Shown: positions 63,269 to 64,000 of the stretch, piece after piece
Layout: the number at the start of each line of letters is the position of its first letter
Position numbering within the stretch: position 1 is the first letter of the stretch
Origin: Siphlonurus alternatus
Taxonomy: Eukaryota; Arthropoda; Insecta; Ephemeroptera; Siphlonuridae
DNA: 64,000 nt
Direction: 5' to 3'
Assembly (NCBI GenBank): GCA_949825025.1
Contig: OX463781.1
Span: 22,069,630-22,133,629, forward strand
Program-made: the position numbers and the translations under genes
The notes under the pieces: model-generated
Database searches by the model: none
What the model was told of the DNA's origin: nothing
What the model saw: only the letters and a program-made list of their open reading frames with translations

Positions 63269-64000
63269 AATATTATTGCTAATATAACCTGTAAAATGAA
63301 CATTTTTAGAATTAAACATAGATAATATATACATATTATATTATATGTTAATATAATTTAGAATAAGGCTTCTTTTTTAAATATATAGTTTGAAAACAAC
63401 TGATTTTATAATACCCATTTAAATCAATAATGCATTACAACATTAATAAATTAATAATAATTATGAATTAGGTTTTATAACAATCTCAAATTAGTTAAGT
63501 TACCTTTAAGACTTTTAAATTGATATCAATAACCCAATATCTGCCAGGATCTGATAATGGTAAAAATAGTTGTAAAATCACTTCAAGTTAAATTCAAACA
63601 TTTTATTTAATATAACTATTTTACTTAATACGTAAATTTAAAATATTATGAAGAAAGATGCTAAACTTTTGAAACTGTTTTTGCACCTGCCTTACATTAA
63701 CTTAAAAAACTAAGCATGGAGGATTTAATGAAAAAAAAAACTTTTGTTTTTAACATCTTAGTGCTGAAAAAACTGTGAAATTGATAATAACAAAAACTCG
63801 TATCCTTGATCTTTTTATATTACTTTTTGCGACACTTAAAGTAATAAAAGAACCGCGAAAAGTGAGTGATCTTGCACCACAAGTCGGTAGTTTACGACTT
63901 TGCTTGTCAGAGCACGTTTTTAATTAGACGCGGCGGTAAAAGTTGACTCATCTCAAATTAAAGTCATTATATAAGAAATTCCACCTATACCTATACCGAT
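63269..64000. other. AT-rich DNA, no gene seen
   Basis: Nothing supported. The last 200 bases are slightly richer in G and C but show no frame or RNA gene I recognise. Confidence 0.5.

Overview
This window looks like intergenic DNA from an AT-rich animal genome, most likely an invertebrate. An arthropod is a guess, based on two TATA plus TCAGT-type initiator pairs and the kinds of transposon present. I find no convincing host protein-coding gene, tRNA gene or intact rRNA gene. The only clear long coding sequence is the gag-pol frame of an LTR retrotransposon. Almost everything else I can identify is mobile DNA or simple repeat in an AT-rich background. A 200-base run of N (61709-61908) shows this is a draft assembly.

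Layout. At 1-5.7 kb a foldback MITE is split by a younger PIF/Harbinger-like MITE (353-841). A relative of the younger one lies at 4142-4350, and another foldback at 5531-5727. From 5.7 to 14.6 kb there is AT-rich DNA with a LINE-like 3' tail near 9.3 kb. From 14.6 to 25.3 kb there are several inverted-repeat MITEs (14605, 16316, 21332, 22432, 22948, 25099), a long (TTTA)n-tailed retroposon (18053-18390) and a candidate core promoter (16738). At 25726-30992 a complete, apparently young Ty3/Gypsy element lies on the minus strand. It has 224-bp LTRs that look identical, a 5-bp target duplication, a tRNA-Leu type primer site, a polypurine tract and one uninterrupted 1415-residue Gag-Pol frame. 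At 31-38 kb there are microsatellites, a hAT-like non-autonomous element with an 8-bp duplication (32964-33868) inserted in a second copy of the first MITE family, an inverted second copy of the (TTTA)n retroposon, and a 5S-rRNA-derived SINE-like sequence (about 37250). From 40 to 55 kb more foldback elements follow. One is a perfect 121-bp inverted repeat whose loop side carries a hammerhead-ribozyme-like core (48760-49061), and another is a Tc1/mariner-type MITE (50141-50411). At 55250-61708 two tandem copies of a 3.5-kb, relatively GC-rich unit run into the assembly gap. Their left ends carry a GC hairpin followed by CTAG and an A/T junction, as at the 3' end of a Helitron on the minus strand. 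After the gap there is AT-rich DNA with one more small TIR element (63112-63268).

How the parts relate. The elements form a readable insertion history. The hAT element and one PIF-like MITE each interrupt a copy of the same foldback family, and the uninterrupted copy at 53832-54112 shows the empty site for both. Several MITE families and the Helitron-like unit carry the perfect CREB/ATF palindrome TGACGTCA. I count at least 13 in 64 kb, far more than this base composition should give by chance. None of the DNA elements encodes a transposase or Rep/helicase, so all would depend on enzymes encoded elsewhere.
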